This document shows positions 1-8,694 of a stretch of 64,000 nt of DNA, in pieces. The DNA is from Streptomyces spororaveus. GTDB lineage: Bacteria > Actinomycetota > Actinomycetes > Streptomycetales > Streptomycetaceae. Position 1 is the stretch's first letter. Each line of letters begins with the position of its first letter. The stretch is taken from assembly GCF_016755875.1 (NCBI RefSeq), contig NZ_BNED01000005.1, positions 6,601,501 through 6,665,500 on the forward strand. The letters are read 5' to 3'. Position numbers and translations under genes: made by a program. Under the pieces are notes generated by a model. It saw only the letters and a program-made list of their open reading frames with translations, ran no database searches and was not told the origin of the DNA.

Positions 1-86
1 GACATCTGGATTCTCCCCGGGTCGCTGCGGCGAACGGTCGGCATCCTGCCAGCCGTTGCCGCGCCGGGGGAGGGCGGGTACCGCTC

Positions 87-106
87 CCGGCCGGATCTCC
101 GGCCGG
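87..106. terminator. Hairpin, candidate terminator
   Basis: A perfect 8-bp stem (87-94 with 99-106) closes on a four-base loop. It lies 27 bases beyond the stop of the minus-strand histidine-rich gene and is its likely terminator. Bases 1-86 show no convincing gene. Confidence 0.45.
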
Positions 107-132
107 CGGCGGTCCGGCCCGAGGCGGTCCGG

Positions 133-429
133 TCAGTGATCGTCGTAGTGTCCGTCGTGCTCCGCGTGCCGGTGCCCGTCGTGCAGGTAGTCCACGTGGT
201 CCCCGTGCCGGACCGTCTCGTGCCCGCAGTCCGAGCCGTGCGCGTGCGCGTGGCCGTCGTGCGTGGTGTGCCCGCCGGGCTCGCATTCGTCCCAGTGCCC
301 CGAGTGCTCGCGGTGCAGATGGCCGTCGTGGGCGTAGTCGACGTGGTCGCCGTGCCGGACCGCCTGGTGCCCGCAGTCCGCGCCGTGCGTGTGCTGGTGC
401 GTGGGGTGTTCGTGGTGCAGGGTCGTCAT
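133..429 (-). CDS. Histidine-rich metal-binding protein, internally duplicated
   Basis: A 98-residue soluble protein in which about a quarter of the residues are His, with many Asp and Glu and only a few Cys. It consists of two near-copies of a segment of roughly 40 residues. Both copies contain a DCGH motif, then VRHGDHVDY, then an HDGH-rich tail. There is no signal peptide or membrane segment. His/Asp clusters of this kind bind Zn, Ni or Co, so a cytoplasmic metal store or chaperone is likely; this is inferred from composition. The ATG is preceded by a TANNNT box and no ribosome site, suggesting leaderless transcription. I recognise no named family. Confidence 0.75.
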   Translation of the reverse strand: MTTLHHEHPTHQHTHGADCGHQAVRHGDHVDYAHDGHLHREHSGHWDECEPGGHTTHDGHAHAHGSDCGHETVRHGDHVDYLHDGHRHAEHDGHYDDH

Positions 430-436
430 GGCGCCG

Positions 437-442
437 AGGTTA
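437..442 (-). promoter_or_regulatory. -10 box, leaderless promoter of the His-rich gene
   Basis: On the minus strand TAACCT ends seven bases before the ATG at 429, and no Shine-Dalgarno sequence intervenes. A start point at or next to the ATG would give a leaderless message. Confidence 0.4.
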
Positions 443-515
443 GTGTGAATTGCCCGGTATCGCCCGTTGTGTCGCAGTGGCGCGGCGAAGCGCGATCATC
501 ACACCGGCCGACGGC

Positions 516-833
516 TCAGAGGATCACCGTCATCGCGAAGAGCGCCAGCGCCACCGTGCACGCCACCACCGCCAGAGCCGCCCGCGGCGCGAGCCGCCGC
601 GGCGGGCCCGCCGCCAGCGCCCGGATCCGCCGGTGGGCCACCCACAGGAACGCCAGCCAGACCAGCGCGATGGCCGCCGCCCCGGCCATCTCCACCGGCG
701 CACCCGACCCGCGCAACGCCTGCCGCAGCGCCAGCACCGCCACGACCGAGGAGGCCAGCGTCGTACGCCGCCACGCGAGCCGGGTCCGCTCGGGCTGCAG
801 CCCGGCGTCACGGTCCGCGCCCGAGCTGCTCAC
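516..833 (-). CDS. DUF202 family membrane protein, second of a pair
   Basis: A 105-residue protein when started at the GTG at 833, whose first bases overlap the upstream stop as GTGA. A longer frame reaching 962 overlaps the neighbour and looks spurious. The motif QPERTRLAWRRTTLASSV followed by hydrophobic segments is typical of the DUF202 (YidH-like) inner-membrane family of unknown function. About three membrane helices are visible, the last ending at the C terminus. The GTGA overlap suggests translational coupling with the upstream DUF202 gene, and the pair may form a hetero-oligomer (inference). Confidence 0.85.
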   Translation of the reverse strand: MSSSGADRDAGLQPERTRLAWRRTTLASSVVAVLALRQALRGSGAPVEMAGAAAIALVWLAFLWVAHRRIRALAAGPPRRLAPRAALAVVACTVALALFAMTVIL

Positions 834-1228
834 CGCCCCGACGTCCAGCCCAGGAGCACGACCACCACCATCGCCACCGCCACCAGCCCGACGCCCAGGC
901 TCAGCAGCACCGGGAAGCGCGACAGCGGCAGGTCCTCGCCCCGCCGCATCGCCCGCTCGCACCGCACCCAGTGGTTCACCGCCCGCAGCGCACAGGCCGC
1001 ACCCACCGCGAGCAGCGTGAAGGCCATCCCGACCCGCACCCCCCAGCGCAGGTCCGGCAGGAACTGGTCGACGGCGAAGCCGCCGCCCACCAAGGCCAGC
1101 GAGGTCCGGATCCAGGCGAGGAAGGTCCGTTCGTTGGCCAGTGAGAAGCGGTAGTCCGGGGTCTCGCCCTCGTCCCTCAGCCGCGAGGGTGCGAACCAGA
1201 GGCGCACGTCCTTGACGAAGTCGATCAC
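830..1228 (-). CDS. DUF202 (YidH) family membrane protein
   Basis: A 132-residue membrane protein. The N-terminal motif FSLANERTFLAWIRTSLAL is the family signature of DUF202/YidH, followed by hydrophobic helices near residues 40-55, 65-85 and 105-128. The function of the family is not established. It is the first gene of a two-gene unit with a second DUF202 protein that overlaps its stop codon. The NUDIX gene upstream on the same strand ends nine bases before this start, so all three may be co-transcribed. Confidence 0.9.
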   Translation of the reverse strand: MIDFVKDVRLWFAPSRLRDEGETPDYRFSLANERTFLAWIRTSLALVGGGFAVDQFLPDLRWGVRVGMAFTLLAVGAACALRAVNHWVRCERAMRRGEDLPLSRFPVLLSLGVGLVAVAMVVVVLLGWTSGR

Positions 1229-1237
1229 CCGATCAAT

Positions 1238-1768
1238 CTACAAGCGGGATTCCCGATGCGCGCGCAGCCGCCGGTAGGCCTCCAGCCCGTCCGGTACCCA
1301 GGCCCAATCCCCGCCGCCCACCCGCAGGTCCAGCTCCTCCTGCGTCAGGTACGTGAACCAGTCGACCTCGGAGACCTGCGGGGCCACGGGCAGCTCGCAC
1401 CGCACCTCGTGCACGTACGACCACCAGGCCCCGCCCGGACCCTCGTACAGGAACTTGAACAGCGGCTCCGGCTGCGCCAGCCCCCGTACCCCCAGCTCCT
1501 CCTCGGCCTCGCGCAGCGCGGCCCGCGCATAGCTCTCGCCGGCGCCCAGTACCCCGCCCACGAACATGTCGTAGTGCGCGGGGAAGACCAGCTTCGAGGC
1601 GGTCCGCCGATGCACGAAGATCCGCCCCTGCGCGTCCCTGGCCTGCACGAACACACAGCGGTGGAGCAGTCCCCGGGCGTACACCTCGCCCCGTGGGGCC
1701 TGTCCGACGACCCGGTCGTCCCGGTCCACCACGTCCAGTACTTCATCAGCGGCACTCACAAGGGTCAT
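1238..1768 (-). CDS. NUDIX hydrolase, isopentenyl-diphosphate-isomerase-like subgroup
   Basis: A 176-residue hydrolase. The Nudix box is clear near residues 70-95: a GGVLGAGE start, seven residues, then REAEEELGV, which supplies the glutamates that bind Mg2+. The leading segment (VVDRDDRVVGQAPRGEVYARGLLHR) resembles the IDI/YfcD-like branch, which hydrolyses a nucleoside-diphosphate-linked substrate. The actual substrate cannot be read from sequence. It lies directly upstream of the DUF202 pair on the minus strand and is divergent from the FAD dehydrogenase gene. Confidence 0.9.
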   Translation of the reverse strand: MTLVSAADEVLDVVDRDDRVVGQAPRGEVYARGLLHRCVFVQARDAQGRIFVHRRTASKLVFPAHYDMFVGGVLGAGESYARAALREAEEELGVRGLAQPEPLFKFLYEGPGGAWWSYVHEVRCELPVAPQVSEVDWFTYLTQEELDLRVGGGDWAWVPDGLEAYRRLRAHRESRL

Positions 1769-1844
1769 CCAACCACCGCTGTTGACTGGTTACCGCTCCG
1801 TAGCCAAGGATCTGCCCCACCACCGACGGAGGACGGGTAACCGC

Positions 1845-3500
1845 ATGACGTACGACGCAGACGTGATCGTGATCGGGGCCGGGCTCGCGGGGCTCGTGGC
1901 CACCGCCGAGCTCGTCGACGCGGGCCGCAAGGTCATCCTGCTCGACCAGGAACCGGAGCGGTCCATCGGCGGCCAGGCGCACTGGTCCTTCGGCGGGCTG
2001 TTCTTCGTGGACTCGCCCGAGCAGCGCCGGATGCGGATCAAGGACAGTCACGACCTCGCCCTCCAGGACTGGCTGGGCACCGCCGGGTTCGACCGCGAGG
2101 AGGACGCCTGGCCGCGCCGCTGGGCCGAGGCCTACGTCGACTTCGCGGCCGGCGAGAAGCGCTCCTGGCTGCACGCGCAGGGCGTCCGCTTCTTCCCGGT
2201 GGTCGGCTGGGCGGAGCGCGGCGGCTACGACGCCAACGGCCACGGGAACTCCGTCCCCCGCTTCCACATCACCTGGGGCACCGGCCCCGGCCTGGTGGAG
2301 CCCTTCGAACGGCGGGTCCGGGCCGGTGTGGCCCGCGGGCTGGTGCGGTTCGCGTTCCGCCACCGTGTCACCGGGCTCTGCGCCACGGCCGGCGCGGTGG
2401 ACACCGTGACCGGCGAGATCCTGGAACCCTCCGACGCCGTACGCGGCACCGCCAGCAGCCGTGAGGTCACCGGGACCTTCACCCTGCGGGCCCAGGCCGT
2501 GATCGTCACGAGCGGCGGCATCGGCGGCAACCACGCCCTCGTCCGCGCGCAATGGCCCGCCCGGCTCGGCACCCCGCCGCAGCGGATGCTCTCCGGGGTC
2601 CCGGCGCACGTCGACGGCCTGATGCTCGGCATCGCGGAGCGGGCGGGCGCCAGCCACATCAACAAGGACCGGATGTGGCACTACACCGAGGGCATCCAGA
2701 ACTGGGACCCGATCTGGGCCCGGCACGGCATCCGCATCCTGCCCGGCCCCTCCCCGCTGTGGCTGGACGCGACGGGCAGGCGCCTGCCCGTACCGCTCTT
2801 CCCGGGCTTCGACACCCTCGGGACCCTCGACCACATCATGAAGACCGGCCACGACCACACCTGGTTCGTGCTCAACGAGCGCATCATCGGCAAGGAGTTC
2901 GCCCTCTCGGGCTCCGAGCAGAACCCGGACCTCACCGGCAGGTCGATCCGGGACGTCTTCACCCGCGCGCGCCAGGCCGTACCCGCCCCGGTCCGGGCCT
3001 TCATGGACAACGGGGCCGACTTCGTCGTCGAGCGGGACCTGTCCGCGCTGGTCCGCGGGATGAACGCGGTCACCAAGGAGGACCTCCTCGACGAGGCCAC
3101 CGTCCGGGGCGAGATCGTGGCCCGCGACCGGGAGATCGCCAACCCCTTCACCAAGGACCTCCAGGTCACGGCCATTCACGGTGCCCGCAGATACCTCGGC
3201 GACAAGCTCATCCGCACCGCCGCCCCGCACCGGATCCTGGACCCGAAGGCCGGGCCGCTGATCGCGGTACGGCTGTCGATCCTGACCCGCAAGTCCCTGG
3301 GCGGCCTGGAGACCGACCTCTCCTCGCGCGTCCTGACCGGCACCGGCGAGCCGCTGCCGGGCGTCTACGCGGCGGGCGAGGCGGCCGGATTCGGCGGTGG
3401 CGGGGTGCACGGGTACCGGGCCCTGGAGGGCACCTTCCTCGGCGGGTGCATCTTCTCGGGCCGGGCGGCGGGCCGCGCCGCGGCCCGGGCCGTCGCCTGA
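1845..3500 (+). CDS. FAD-dependent dehydrogenase, 3-ketosteroid-dehydrogenase-like family
   Basis: A 551-residue flavoprotein. The N terminus carries the Rossmann motif VIVIGAGLAGLVATAEL with an acidic residue at the end of the second strand (LLDQE) for the FAD ribose. The C terminus has the second FAD motif GVYAAGEAAGFGGGGVHG and a terminal GGCIFSGRAAG. This layout fits the FAD-binding dehydrogenase group related to fumarate reductase and 3-ketosteroid 1-dehydrogenase. The electron acceptor and substrate are unknown. I chose the ATG at 1845, preceded by a GGAGG at about 1829, over an in-frame ATG at 1782. Confidence 0.9.
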   Translation: MTYDADVIVIGAGLAGLVATAELVDAGRKVILLDQEPERSIGGQAHWSFGGLFFVDSPEQRRMRIKDSHDLALQDWLGTAGFDREEDAWPRRWAEAYVDFAAGEKRSWLHAQGVRFFPVVGWAERGGYDANGHGNSVPRFHITWGTGPGLVEPFERRVRAGVARGLVRFAFRHRVTGLCATAGAVDTVTGEILEPSDAVRGTASSREVTGTFTLRAQAVIVTSGGIGGNHALVRAQWPARLGTPPQRMLSGVPAHVDGLMLGIAERAGASHINKDRMWHYTEGIQNWDPIWARHGIRILPGPSPLWLDATGRRLPVPLFPGFDTLGTLDHIMKTGHDHTWFVLNERIIGKEFALSGSEQNPDLTGRSIRDVFTRARQAVPAPVRAFMDNGADFVVERDLSALVRGMNAVTKEDLLDEATVRGEIVARDREIANPFTKDLQVTAIHGARRYLGDKLIRTAAPHRILDPKAGPLIAVRLSILTRKSLGGLETDLSSRVLTGTGEPLPGVYAAGEAAGFGGGGVHGYRALEGTFLGGCIFSGRAAGRAAARAVA

Positions 3501-3540
3501 TCGCGCCCGTCGCCCGCTCTGCCCCTGCTGTCGGCTGCCC

Positions 3541-3580
3541 GGCCCGGCGTGGCCCGGCGTGGCCCGGCGCGGCCCGGCGC
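3541..3580. repeat. Four tandem copies of a 10-bp GC unit
   Basis: Four consecutive copies of GGCCCGGCGY fill the gap between two convergent genes, followed by a CG-rich tail. It may be slippage-prone spacer or act as a terminator; I see no coding role. Confidence 0.7.
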
Positions 3581-3592
3581 CGCGCCGCGCCG

Positions 3593-4018
3593 TCAGACCA
3601 GCCGTTCGGTGACCCGGAACCGCTCCGCGATGACGAGGGTGTCGTCGTCGACCGTGAACCCCGGGTCACCGATTGCTCCGCGCACCGGCTCGCTGTGCCA
3701 GAACTCCTCGTGTGCCGTACGCCATTCGGCCACCGACGTGTAGCCCTCGCCCTCGTCGAGCGCGTGCCGCAGCCCGACGTCCCCCAGGCGCAGCACCTCC
3801 ACGGCGGTCACCTCCACCACCGCCACCCCGCGCTCCGCGGAATCCACCAGCAGGGACCGGGCGCCGGGCCGCGGCAGCGGCTCGTCCTCGGCCTCGTACT
3901 CCGCGAGCAGGCCGGTGGTACTGGTCTTCGCCCCGCTCAGCACGGCCGCGACCAGCTGGTCGCGCAGTGGCCCGGGGAACCCCAGCAGATACGGGGGAAG
4001 ATCGTCGTAGGTGGTCAT
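3593..4018 (-). CDS. ASCH domain protein
   Basis: A 141-residue soluble protein. Its N-terminal half (FPGPLRDQLVAAVLSGAKTSTT) and later LLVDSAERGVAVVEVTAVEV match the ASCH fold, a beta-barrel related to PUA domains and thought to bind RNA or modified nucleosides. Some ASCH proteins hydrolyse N4-acetylcytidine, but that cannot be assigned here. A later segment (GYTSVAEWRTAHEEFW) is usual for the family. The start has no Shine-Dalgarno sequence but a TAGGGT box six bases upstream. It is convergent with the FAD dehydrogenase. Confidence 0.85.
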   Translation of the reverse strand: MTTYDDLPPYLLGFPGPLRDQLVAAVLSGAKTSTTGLLAEYEAEDEPLPRPGARSLLVDSAERGVAVVEVTAVEVLRLGDVGLRHALDEGEGYTSVAEWRTAHEEFWHSEPVRGAIGDPGFTVDDDTLVIAERFRVTERLV

Positions 4019-4024
4019 GCGGCC

Positions 4025-4030
4025 ACCCTA
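4025..4030 (-). promoter_or_regulatory. -10 box, leaderless promoter of the ASCH gene
   Basis: Minus-strand TAGGGT stands six bases from the ATG at 4018 with no ribosome site between, the layout expected for a leaderless transcript. Confidence 0.45.
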
Positions 4031-4293
4031 CGAGACGGCGCGGACACGCACAGAACCAGCCACTCCTACCCAACTCGCACCACGTTTACAGCAGTTGAAA
4101 CCCGCCACGCAGTGGACTGGACCTTGACGCGGAGCTGGGCGTACCGCTTTGCTGTGCGTGATCACCGACGCGCTCACCGTCGCGATCCCCCGCCACACCC
4201 GGCCGTCCCCCCACGCGTGCGCCTCGCGCGCGCGGCGGGAATCCGGCCGCCGCCGACCCCCGTCCGCCCGCGTCCTGGAGGGAAACCCCGCGG

Positions 4294-5241
4294 ATGTCCC
4301 CGCCTCCGCCGCCCCTCGGCCGCGCCCGCAAGCGGGACGCCCAGCTCTTCGACCCGGCCCTGTGCGACGCCGAACTCGTCGACGTACGGTCCCAGTTCAC
4401 CCAGGGCCGGTGGTCCCGGGCCCGTTCCCTCCTCGTCGGCACCGGCGACGACTGGGACCGCCGCGGCCACCGCGTCGTCGTCCTCGCGCAGACCCCTGCG
4501 GCCACCGCCTGGGCCCGTGAGTGGCTGCTCGCCGAACCGCAGAGCGCCGACGCCGCCACTCTCCTCGCCTGCGCCACCGTCTTCACCGCCCTGCGCCAGA
4601 AGGGCACCCCGGCCGCGGCGGAGGAGGCCTGCCGCCGGGCCGCCGCCCTGTTCCCGGCGGACCCGACGCCCTGGCTCGGGCTCCTCCTCCTCTCCCGTGC
4701 CTTCGGCAGCGAGGAGGAGTTCAGCCGCCACTTCGACCAGGTCCGGGCCCGCCACCGCGAGCACCACCACGCCCACCACCTGATGGTCGCCAGGCTGGCC
4801 GAGCGCGCCCTCGCCTCCGGCCAGGACCCGCTCCACGAGGTCTACGACTTCGCGTCCTGGGCCGCCGAGGAGTCCCCGGCCGACTCCCCGCTCGCGGTCC
4901 TCCCCGTCGTCGCCCACGCCGAGCGGTACCGGGTACTGGCCGCCACGCACGGGCACTCGCCCGAGTCGGCCGCCGCCCACTGGGCCGGCCGCCGCGCCCG
5001 CCAGGTCCTGCGCTCCGCCTTCGACTGGTGGCTGGAGTGGGAGCGCGAGGACCACCCCCGCAACCGCGTCGACCTCAACTTCCTCGCCCACGCCAAACTC
5101 TGCGAAGGCCGCCCCGCCGAGGCCGCCGCCCTCTTCCACCGCATCGGCAGCCACGCCACCCGTGCCCCCTGGTCCTATCCCGACCGGGACCCGCAGAAGG
5201 CCTTCCTCGCCGCCCGCGGTGTCGCACTCGGCACCGCCTGA
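4294..5241 (+). CDS. Hypothetical helical, TPR-like protein
   Basis: A 315-residue cytoplasmic protein I do not recognise by name. It is strongly alpha-helical with Ala-rich repeated helices (for example AEEACRRAAALFPADPTPWLG and LCEGRPAEAAALFHRIG) that resemble tetratricopeptide units, so a scaffold role is possible. The final third contains aromatic-rich FDWWLEWERE. There is no signal peptide or membrane segment. The ATG has a good GGAGGG site. A permease gene starts about 100 bases downstream in the same direction, so the two may be co-transcribed. The 275 bases upstream (4019-4293) hold no other gene I can support. Confidence 0.8.
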   Translation: MSPPPPPLGRARKRDAQLFDPALCDAELVDVRSQFTQGRWSRARSLLVGTGDDWDRRGHRVVVLAQTPAATAWAREWLLAEPQSADAATLLACATVFTALRQKGTPAAAEEACRRAAALFPADPTPWLGLLLLSRAFGSEEEFSRHFDQVRARHREHHHAHHLMVARLAERALASGQDPLHEVYDFASWAAEESPADSPLAVLPVVAHAERYRVLAATHGHSPESAAAHWAGRRARQVLRSAFDWWLEWEREDHPRNRVDLNFLAHAKLCEGRPAEAAALFHRIGSHATRAPWSYPDRDPQKAFLAARGVALGTA

Positions 5242-5345
5242 CCGCGCCGGCCGAGGACGCCCCCCCCGCACCACCCGTACGCACCCCCGCCACCCCCCAC
5301 CGAGCGCCCATCCCCCGAGCGCAACGCCCCCGAAAGGACGCCGCC

Positions 5346-6890
5346 ATGCCGACGGGCAGATCCTCCACGCTCCAAGACCCGGCCGAGATCCGTACGTACA
5401 AGGGCCAGGACCGGGCCCTGCGCGCCGGCCGCCTCGGCACCGCCGGCCTGCTCCTGTCCGTGCTCGCCGCCAGCGCGCCCCTGATGGTCGTCGCCGGTGT
5501 CATGCCCACGACCTTCGGGGTCATGGGCGTCGTCGGCCAGCCCCTGCTCTTCGTCATCCTCGGAGCCGTCCTCGCGCTCTTCAGCGTCGGCTACGCCGAG
5601 ATGAGCCGCCACGTCCACAACGCCGGCGCCTTCTACGCGTACATCGCCCGCGGCCTCGGCCCCACCGCCGGCGCGGGGGCCTCCCTCGTCGCCCTGGTCG
5701 CGTACAGCGCCATGCAGGTCGGCGTCTTCGGCATCCTCGGCTTCGAGATGTCCGGCCTCTTCGCCACCTACCTCGACATCGAGCTCAACTGGTGGATACC
5801 GGCCCTGCTGGCCGTCGCCGTCACCGGCGCGCTCGGCTGGCTCAAGATCGACCTCAACGCGAAGGTCCTCGGGGTCCTCCTCCTCGTCGAGTGCGTCCTC
5901 GTCGTCGTCTTCGACGTCGCCGCCCTCAGCAAGCCCGCCGCCGAAGGCCTCTCGCTCCACGCCTTCAACCCCGAGACCCTCGGCGGCGCCGGCTTCGGCA
6001 CCGCGCTCTGCTTCTGCATCGCCGCCTTCGTCGGCTTCGAGCAGTCCCCGGTCTACGCCGAGGAGACCAGCAAGCCGCACATCGTCGTCTCCCGCGTGAT
6101 GTTCCTCGCCGTCGGCTTCGTCGCCCTCTTCTTCGCCGTCAGCGCCTGGGCCCTCACCGTGGCCACCGGCCCCTCCGAGGTCGTCAAGACCTCCGCCGAG
6201 GCCGGCCCCGCCCTGCTCTTCCAGCTCACCGAGAGCCGGCTCGGCGCCACCTTCACCGACGTCCTGCACGTCCTCTTCGTCACCGGCATGTTCGCGGCCA
6301 TGCTCAGCTTCCACAACGTCGTCGCCCGCTACGCCTTCGCCATGGGCCGCGAGGGCCTGCTCCCGGCCGCCTTCGGACGCACCAACGCCGGAACCGGTGC
6401 CCCCGCCACCGGCTCCCTGCTGCAGACCGGCGTCGCCGCCCTCGTCGTGACCGCCTTCGCGGTCTCCGACGACAAGCCGGCCGGTGACCCCACCACCCCC
6501 GTCCTGCACCTGTTCACCTGGATGGGCAGCGTCGGCGCCCTCGGCGTGACCCTTCTCATGGCCGCCGCCTCCTTCGCCGTCATCGCCTTCTTCGTCCGCC
6601 GCGGCACCGCCGGCGCCCAGGTCTGGCGCCTCGTCGCGGCCGGCAGCGCCGGCCTCGCCCTGCTCGCCATCGCCGTCTACACCGTCAAGGACTTCGGCGT
6701 CCTGGTCGGCGCCGAGAAGGGCTCCGCGCTCAGCTGGCTCCTGCCCGGCATCATCGGCGCCGCCGTCGTCACCGGCCTGGTCTACGGAGCCGTGCTGCGC
6801 CGCAGCCGCCCCGAGGTGCACGCCCGGATCGGCCTGGGCAACGAGGCCTTCCGCCTCGACCAGGCGGCGGAGGGCACCCCCGGCGGCTGA
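5346..6890 (+). CDS. APC-superfamily amino acid permease
   Basis: A 514-residue integral membrane protein with about twelve hydrophobic helices. The first helix region (GRLGTAGLLLSVLAASAPL) and the conserved FVGFEQSPVYAEETSKP stretch are typical of the amino acid-polyamine-organocation superfamily, which imports amino acids or polyamines with protons or by exchange. Substrate specificity cannot be assigned. The ATG at 5346 is preceded by AAAGGA. A strong hairpin follows the stop, and a second permease of a different subgroup lies just downstream. Confidence 0.9.
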   Translation: MPTGRSSTLQDPAEIRTYKGQDRALRAGRLGTAGLLLSVLAASAPLMVVAGVMPTTFGVMGVVGQPLLFVILGAVLALFSVGYAEMSRHVHNAGAFYAYIARGLGPTAGAGASLVALVAYSAMQVGVFGILGFEMSGLFATYLDIELNWWIPALLAVAVTGALGWLKIDLNAKVLGVLLLVECVLVVVFDVAALSKPAAEGLSLHAFNPETLGGAGFGTALCFCIAAFVGFEQSPVYAEETSKPHIVVSRVMFLAVGFVALFFAVSAWALTVATGPSEVVKTSAEAGPALLFQLTESRLGATFTDVLHVLFVTGMFAAMLSFHNVVARYAFAMGREGLLPAAFGRTNAGTGAPATGSLLQTGVAALVVTAFAVSDDKPAGDPTTPVLHLFTWMGSVGALGVTLLMAAASFAVIAFFVRRGTAGAQVWRLVAAGSAGLALLAIAVYTVKDFGVLVGAEKGSALSWLLPGIIGAAVVTGLVYGAVLRRSRPEVHARIGLGNEAFRLDQAAEGTPGG

Positions 6891-6910
6891 CCTCGCTTTC
6901 CAGCTCTTAA

Positions 6911-6950
6911 GAAGCCCCCGACACCCGTTTCCAAGGTCGTCGGGGGCTTC
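6911..6950 (+). terminator. Terminator after the APC permease
   Basis: A perfect 12-bp stem (6911-6922 with 6939-6950) with a 16-base loop starts 20 bases after the stop codon. Confidence 0.8.
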
Positions 6951-7100
6951 GACGTGCAGGGGGTGCTTTTGGAGGGGAGCGGAGCCTCATGGTCTCCTGT
7001 TGCGACCAAACCACCCGGATCGCAGCACAGGGGACACCACCCGGCTCCCTGCGCGGCCGTCAGGGCCTGCCTTGTCCCACCCACGAAGGCGAAGTTCCAC

Positions 7101-8549
7101 ATGAGTGACCTGAGTGACCGCACCTTGACCGAGGCACCCGCCCCGGCGTCGACCCGCCATGTCGACGCAGGTGACGAGGGCTACAGCAAGGACCTCAAGT
7201 CCCGCCACATCAACATGATCGCGATCGGCGGGGCCATAGGCACCGGCCTCTTCCTCGGCGCGGGCGGCCGCCTCGCCGACGCCGGCCCCTCCCTCGCGAT
7301 CGCCTACGCGGTGTGCGGAGTCTTCGCCTTCTTCGTCGTCCGGGCGCTCGGCGAGCTCGTCCTCTACCGCCCCTCCTCCGGAGCCTTCGTCTCCTACGCC
7401 CGCGAGTTCATGGGCGAGAAGGGCGCCTACACGGCCGGCTGGCTGTACTTCCTGAACTGGTCCACGACCACCGTCGCCGACATCACGGCCGCCGCGACCT
7501 ACGCGCACTTCTGGTCGCTGTTCACCGACGTCCCCCAGTGGGTCCTCGCCTTCATCGCCCTCGCGATCGTCCTCACCGCCAACCTGATCTCGGTGAAGTA
7601 CTTCGGCGAGATGGAGTTCTGGTTCTCGCTCGTCAAGGTCGCGGCCCTGGTCGTCTTCCTGGTCGTCGGCATCTGGCTCGTCGCCACCAGCCACGACATC
7701 GGCGGCAGCACCCCCGGCCTCGCCAACATCACGGACAACGGCGGCATCTTCCCCTCCGGCGTCCTCCCGATGCTCCTGGTCATCCAGGGCGTCGTCTTCG
7801 CGTACGCCTCCGTCGAGCTCTGCGGCGTCGCCGCCGGCGAGACCGAGAACCCCGAGAAGATCATGCCGAAGGCGATCAACTCGATCATGTGGCGCGTAGG
7901 CCTCTTCTACGTCGGCTCGGTCGTCCTCCTCGCCGTGCTCCTGCCCTACACCTCCTACAGCTCGGACCAGAGCCCCTTCGTCACGGTCTTCGACAAGCTC
8001 GGCGTCCCCGGCGCCGCGGGCATCATGAACCTCGTCGTCCTGACGGCCGCGCTCTCCAGCCTGAACTCCGGCCTCTACTCCACCGGCCGCATCCTGCGCT
8101 CGATGTCCCTGTCCGGCTCCGCCCCGAAGTTCACCGGCGTCATGAACAAGGGCAAGGTCCCCTACGGCGGCGTCCTGTTCACCGCCGCCTTCGGCCTCGC
8201 CGGCGTCGGGCTGAACGCCCTCATGCCGAAGGACGCCTTCGAGCTCGTCCTCAACTTCGCCTCGCTCGGCATCCTCGGCACCTGGGCGATGGTCATGATC
8301 TGCTCGCTGTTCTTCTGGCGCCGCGCCCAGGACGGCCTCGTGGAGCGCCCCGCGTACCGCCTGCCCTGGGCCCCGTACACCCAGATCATCACCCTGGTCT
8401 TCCTGCTCACCGTGCTGGTGCTGATGTGGTGCGACGGCGGCGTCGGCCGCACCACGGTCCTGTTCGTCCCGGTCATCGGCGCCGCCCTGGTCGGCGGCTG
8501 GTACCTGGTCCGCGGCCGCGTCTCCGCCCTCGCCGCCACCCGCCACTGA
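7101..8549 (+). CDS. Amino acid permease, L-asparagine permease (AnsP)-like
   Basis: A 482-residue permease of the amino acid transporter family with about twelve membrane helices. The first helix carries the substrate-binding signature IGGAIGTGLFLGAGG, preceded by the cytoplasmic KDLKSRHINMIA typical of AroP/GabP/AnsP proteins. Later SVELCGVAAGETENPEKIMPKAIN is the family consensus. Similarity to AnsP suggests asparagine, but GABA or aromatic amino acids are possible. The ATG has only a weak GAAGG site. The 150 bases between the preceding terminator and this start presumably hold its promoter. A strong hairpin follows. Confidence 0.85.
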   Translation: MSDLSDRTLTEAPAPASTRHVDAGDEGYSKDLKSRHINMIAIGGAIGTGLFLGAGGRLADAGPSLAIAYAVCGVFAFFVVRALGELVLYRPSSGAFVSYAREFMGEKGAYTAGWLYFLNWSTTTVADITAAATYAHFWSLFTDVPQWVLAFIALAIVLTANLISVKYFGEMEFWFSLVKVAALVVFLVVGIWLVATSHDIGGSTPGLANITDNGGIFPSGVLPMLLVIQGVVFAYASVELCGVAAGETENPEKIMPKAINSIMWRVGLFYVGSVVLLAVLLPYTSYSSDQSPFVTVFDKLGVPGAAGIMNLVVLTAALSSLNSGLYSTGRILRSMSLSGSAPKFTGVMNKGKVPYGGVLFTAAFGLAGVGLNALMPKDAFELVLNFASLGILGTWAMVMICSLFFWRRAQDGLVERPAYRLPWAPYTQIITLVFLLTVLVLMWCDGGVGRTTVLFVPVIGAALVGGWYLVRGRVSALAATRH

Positions 8550-8567
8550 CCCGGCCACCACTCCCGG

Positions 8568-8601
8568 GGCCCCGCGCCGGACTCCTGTCCGGCGCGGGGC
8601 C
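8568..8601. terminator. Terminator between convergent permease and phosphatase genes
   Basis: A perfect 14-bp GC stem (8568-8581 with 8588-8601) closes on a six-base loop. It can serve both converging genes. Confidence 0.8.
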
Positions 8602-8694
8602 TCGGGCCGTACGGGCTCCCCGGCCTCCCTGACTCCCCGAACCACGTGACTCAAGCCGGCCGGCCACCGAAGGGACGGCCGTCCCGCCGACGCC

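Noticed and set aside
136..1020. Plus-strand frame over the His-rich and DUF202 genes
   Set aside because: It is an antisense shadow; the minus-strand proteins have clear family or compositional identity.
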